Source: Thermohahella caldifontis
GTDB taxonomy: Bacteria > Pseudomonadota > Gammaproteobacteria > Pseudomonadales > Oleiphilaceae
Direction: 5' to 3'
DNA: 64,000 nt
NCBI RefSeq assembly: GCF_041153465.1
Contig: NZ_CP154858.1
Span: forward strand, 558,001-622,000
How positions within the stretch are numbered: position 1 is the stretch's first letter; each line of letters begins with the position of its first letter. The notes under the pieces were generated by a model. That model saw only the letters and a program-made list of their open reading frames with translations, had not been told where the DNA came from and did no database searches. Of this stretch, positions 62,647-64,000 are shown in pieces. The translations under genes were made by a program, and so were the position numbers.

Positions 62647-62660
62647 TTGATCTAAATCAG
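62647..62660. promoter_or_regulatory. FNR/DNR box upstream of nirS
   Basis: TTGATCTAAATCAG matches TTGATNNNNATCAA in 9 of 10 fixed positions. Its centre is about 66 bases before the nirS ATG. Together with the norC box it predicts a shared regulon. Confidence 0.8.
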
Positions 62661-62693
62661 GTTAACAAGAGGAATAGAGAAAGGCGGGAAATG

Positions 62694-63062
62694 CTAAAAC
62701 CCTTTTCCTGACAAAGATTTAGCTAAAGTATAAAGACCGACTATAACGAAGGAGGTATGAAAGATGGAGAGAAAAATGAGCGTATTGAACCAGAACCGGG
62801 GGCTGGTACCCAACATGAGATAATAGAACCCCGTCATGCCCCCCAGCAGAAACAGGGCAAGAAAACTGCCCCAGGTCGTGAAGAGCAGGTGCTGGCGAAG
62901 CGCCAGGCTGGCGCTGCGCAGGTGGCGGACAGAGAGAAACAGGCAGTACAGGGCGCCGACCAGAGGCAAGGCAAGCAAGTTGACGAGGTAGGCGCACTCA
63001 GCCTGGATGGCGATGCGCCTTTCCGGGTCATCCAGTGTCAGGTCAGGGCTCGAAGTGGGCAT
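62694..63062 (-). CDS. Small 3-helix membrane protein between nirQ and nirS
   Basis: A 122-residue protein I do not recognise. Three membrane helices are visible: YLVNLLALPLVGALYCLFLS (~24-44), FTTWGSFLALFLLGGMTGFY (~60-80) and NTLIFLSIFHTSFVIVGLYT (~93-112). The first ~22 residues are polar and acidic. It overlaps nirQ by 20 bases and is surely co-transcribed with it. By position it may correspond to the small nirP/nirO-type genes next to nirQ in other denitrifiers, but I cannot confirm homology. Confidence 0.75.
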   Translation of the reverse strand: MPTSSPDLTLDDPERRIAIQAECAYLVNLLALPLVGALYCLFLSVRHLRSASLALRQHLLFTTWGSFLALFLLGGMTGFYYLMLGTSPRFWFNTLIFLSIFHTSFVIVGLYTLAKSLSGKGF

Positions 63063-63825
63063 CAATCATGTCCCGGATAGCCTGCAAGGTATCCTGATCA
63101 TCGGTCAGGGGTTCTGCAATGGTAGCATAACAGGCCTCCCGTGTGGGTACCCCCGAGCGAATGAGTCGGGCGGCATAGATCAGCAGACGTGTGGAAGCGG
63201 CTTCTTCCAGATCGTGGCCGGTCAGATTCCTCAGGGCATTGGCCAGTTTCACCAGGCGCTCGGCAATGCCGCGATCCACATCCGCCTCGTGAATGACAAT
63301 GGATGCCTCCAGTTCGGGCTTGGGGTAGGTGAAGGACAGCGCCACAAAGCGCTGACGGGTACTCGGCTTCATGCCTTTCAGCACATTCTGGTAACCGGGG
63401 TTGTAAGACACTACCAGCATGAAACCGGACGCGGCTTCCAGCAGCTCTCCCGTGCGTTCGATGGGGAGCAGACGGCGATCATCGGCCAGCGGGTGAATGA
63501 CGACTGTCGTATCCTTGCGCGCCTCGATGATTTCGTCCAGATAGCAAATGGCGCCTTCACGCACGGCACGGGTGAGGGGGCCATCCTGCCAATAGGTCCC
63601 GTCCTTGCCGATCAGGTGGCGTCCCACCAGATCCGCCGCACTGAGATCGTCATGGCAGGCGACGGTATGCACGTTCCGGCCCAGCCTGGCGGCCATGTAT
63701 TCCACGAAGCGGGTCTTGCCACACCCTGTCGGGCCCTTGATCAGGACCGGCAGATTATGGCGTGCAGCGTGTTCGAAGAGCTCCACTTCGTTGCCCTGGG
63801 GCACATAAAACGGCGTATCTGTCAC
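63043..63825 (-). CDS. nirQ: NirQ/NorQ-family MoxR AAA+ ATPase
   Basis: A 260-residue AAA+ ATPase of the CbbQ/NirQ/NorQ group that with NorD activates nitric oxide and nitrite reductases. Walker A GPTGCGKT (residues ~31-38), Walker B AICYLDEI, and a Sensor 1 VSYNPGYQN are clear. The start is GTG 63825 with GGAGAGG 5 bases upstream. It diverges from the lipoprotein gene at 63903 and is separated from norD by the whole nir operon. Confidence 0.94.
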   Translation of the reverse strand: MTDTPFYVPQGNEVELFEHAARHNLPVLIKGPTGCGKTRFVEYMAARLGRNVHTVACHDDLSAADLVGRHLIGKDGTYWQDGPLTRAVREGAICYLDEIIEARKDTTVVIHPLADDRRLLPIERTGELLEAASGFMLVVSYNPGYQNVLKGMKPSTRQRFVALSFTYPKPELEASIVIHEADVDRGIAERLVKLANALRNLTGHDLEEAASTRLLIYAARLIRSGVPTREACYATIAEPLTDDQDTLQAIRDMIDAHFEP

Positions 63826-63883
63826 GTAAACCTCTCCACTGGTGATTTTGACAAAAGCCTATAGAATGGTGCCCCGCCACGCT

Positions 63884-63897
63884 TTGATAAAGGTCAT
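63884..63897. promoter_or_regulatory. Degenerate FNR-like half site upstream of nirQ
   Basis: TTGATAAAGGTCAT has the TTGAT half intact and a degenerate second half. Its distance to the nirQ start (centre ~65 bases) equals that at nirS. A weak call; the divergent lipoprotein gene begins 6 bases away. Confidence 0.25.
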
Positions 63898-63902
63898 GTC
63901 CC

Positions 63903-64000
63903 GTGAAATATCTGATCGCGATGATCGGAATTGCTGCCGTGCTCAGTGGTTGCACTCGTGAAACTGAAGTCATCCTGTGCCGGGCGGACACCCCGTGCGA
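63903..64000 (+). CDS. Lipoprotein, N-terminal fragment (runs off window)
   Basis: GTG 63903 opens a frame to the end of the window: VKYLIAMIGIAAVLSGCTRE, a clear lipoprotein signal peptide with lipobox LSGC. The rest is outside. AAGG is 9 bases upstream. Divergent from nirQ; function unknown. Confidence 0.7.
   Translation, partial: MKYLIAMIGIAAVLSGCTRETEVILCRADTPC

Overview
The window looks like chromosome from a denitrifying gammaproteobacterium. The evidence is gene order typical of that class (ftsK-lolA-rarA-crcB-serS, gacA-uvrC-pgsA followed by tRNA-Gly-Cys-Leu, gloB-methyltransferase-rnhA-dnaQ, yccA beside tusDCB/tusE), moderately high GC, and a type IV pilus regulator of the FimL type. 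NhaB and a CPA2-type antiporter fit a saline or sodium-rich habitat, but I cannot name a genus. I see no insertion sequence, prophage, integrase or CRISPR array.

Region by region: 1-5.9 kb, end of ftsK, lolA, rarA, crcB, serS, cysG (+ strand). 5.9-12 kb, aroG, a possible Arg-rich microprotein, two uncharacterised proteins, a PilZ protein and a lipoprotein hydrolase. 11.8-18.1 kb, yejABEF peptide importer with fabI (- strand). 18.3-25.7 kb, an HDOD-GAF protein, mltD, gloB, a methyltransferase, rnhA, dnaQ and nhaB. 25.9-33.7 kb, fimL-like gene, SCP2 protein, sohB, acuI, antiporter, and the sulfite reductase pair cysI-DUF934. 33.8-43.8 kb, metH, nfuA, DUF445, ybiB, the tusDCB-tusE sulfur relay and a BI-1 protein. 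43.9-49.8 kb, tRNA-Ser, gacA, uvrC, pgsA, three tRNAs, an MgtC-type membrane protein and a periplasmic binding protein. 49.9-63.9 kb, a denitrification island: norCBD, the complete nirSCFDLGHJEN set, a small membrane protein and nirQ.

The denitrification island is the functional centre. NirS reduces nitrite to NO and NorCB reduces NO to N2O. NirQ and NorD are the AAA+/VWA pair thought to mature these enzymes. NirE, NirDLGH, NirJ, NirF, NirN and NirC build or deliver heme d1. Consensus FNR/DNR boxes lie upstream of norC (53703-53716) and nirS (62647-62660). The norC box is flanked without spacers by two further perfect palindromes.

Five core genes (yejA, mltD, rnhA, a DUF445 gene, uvrC) are each broken by a -1 frameshift in a run of six or seven G on the + strand. 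Adding one G restores a protein of normal length in every case. I treat these as probable base-calling errors rather than true pseudogenes. CysG is notable for lacking key residues of its dehydrogenase/chelatase half, although the window also encodes siroheme and heme d1 enzymes.
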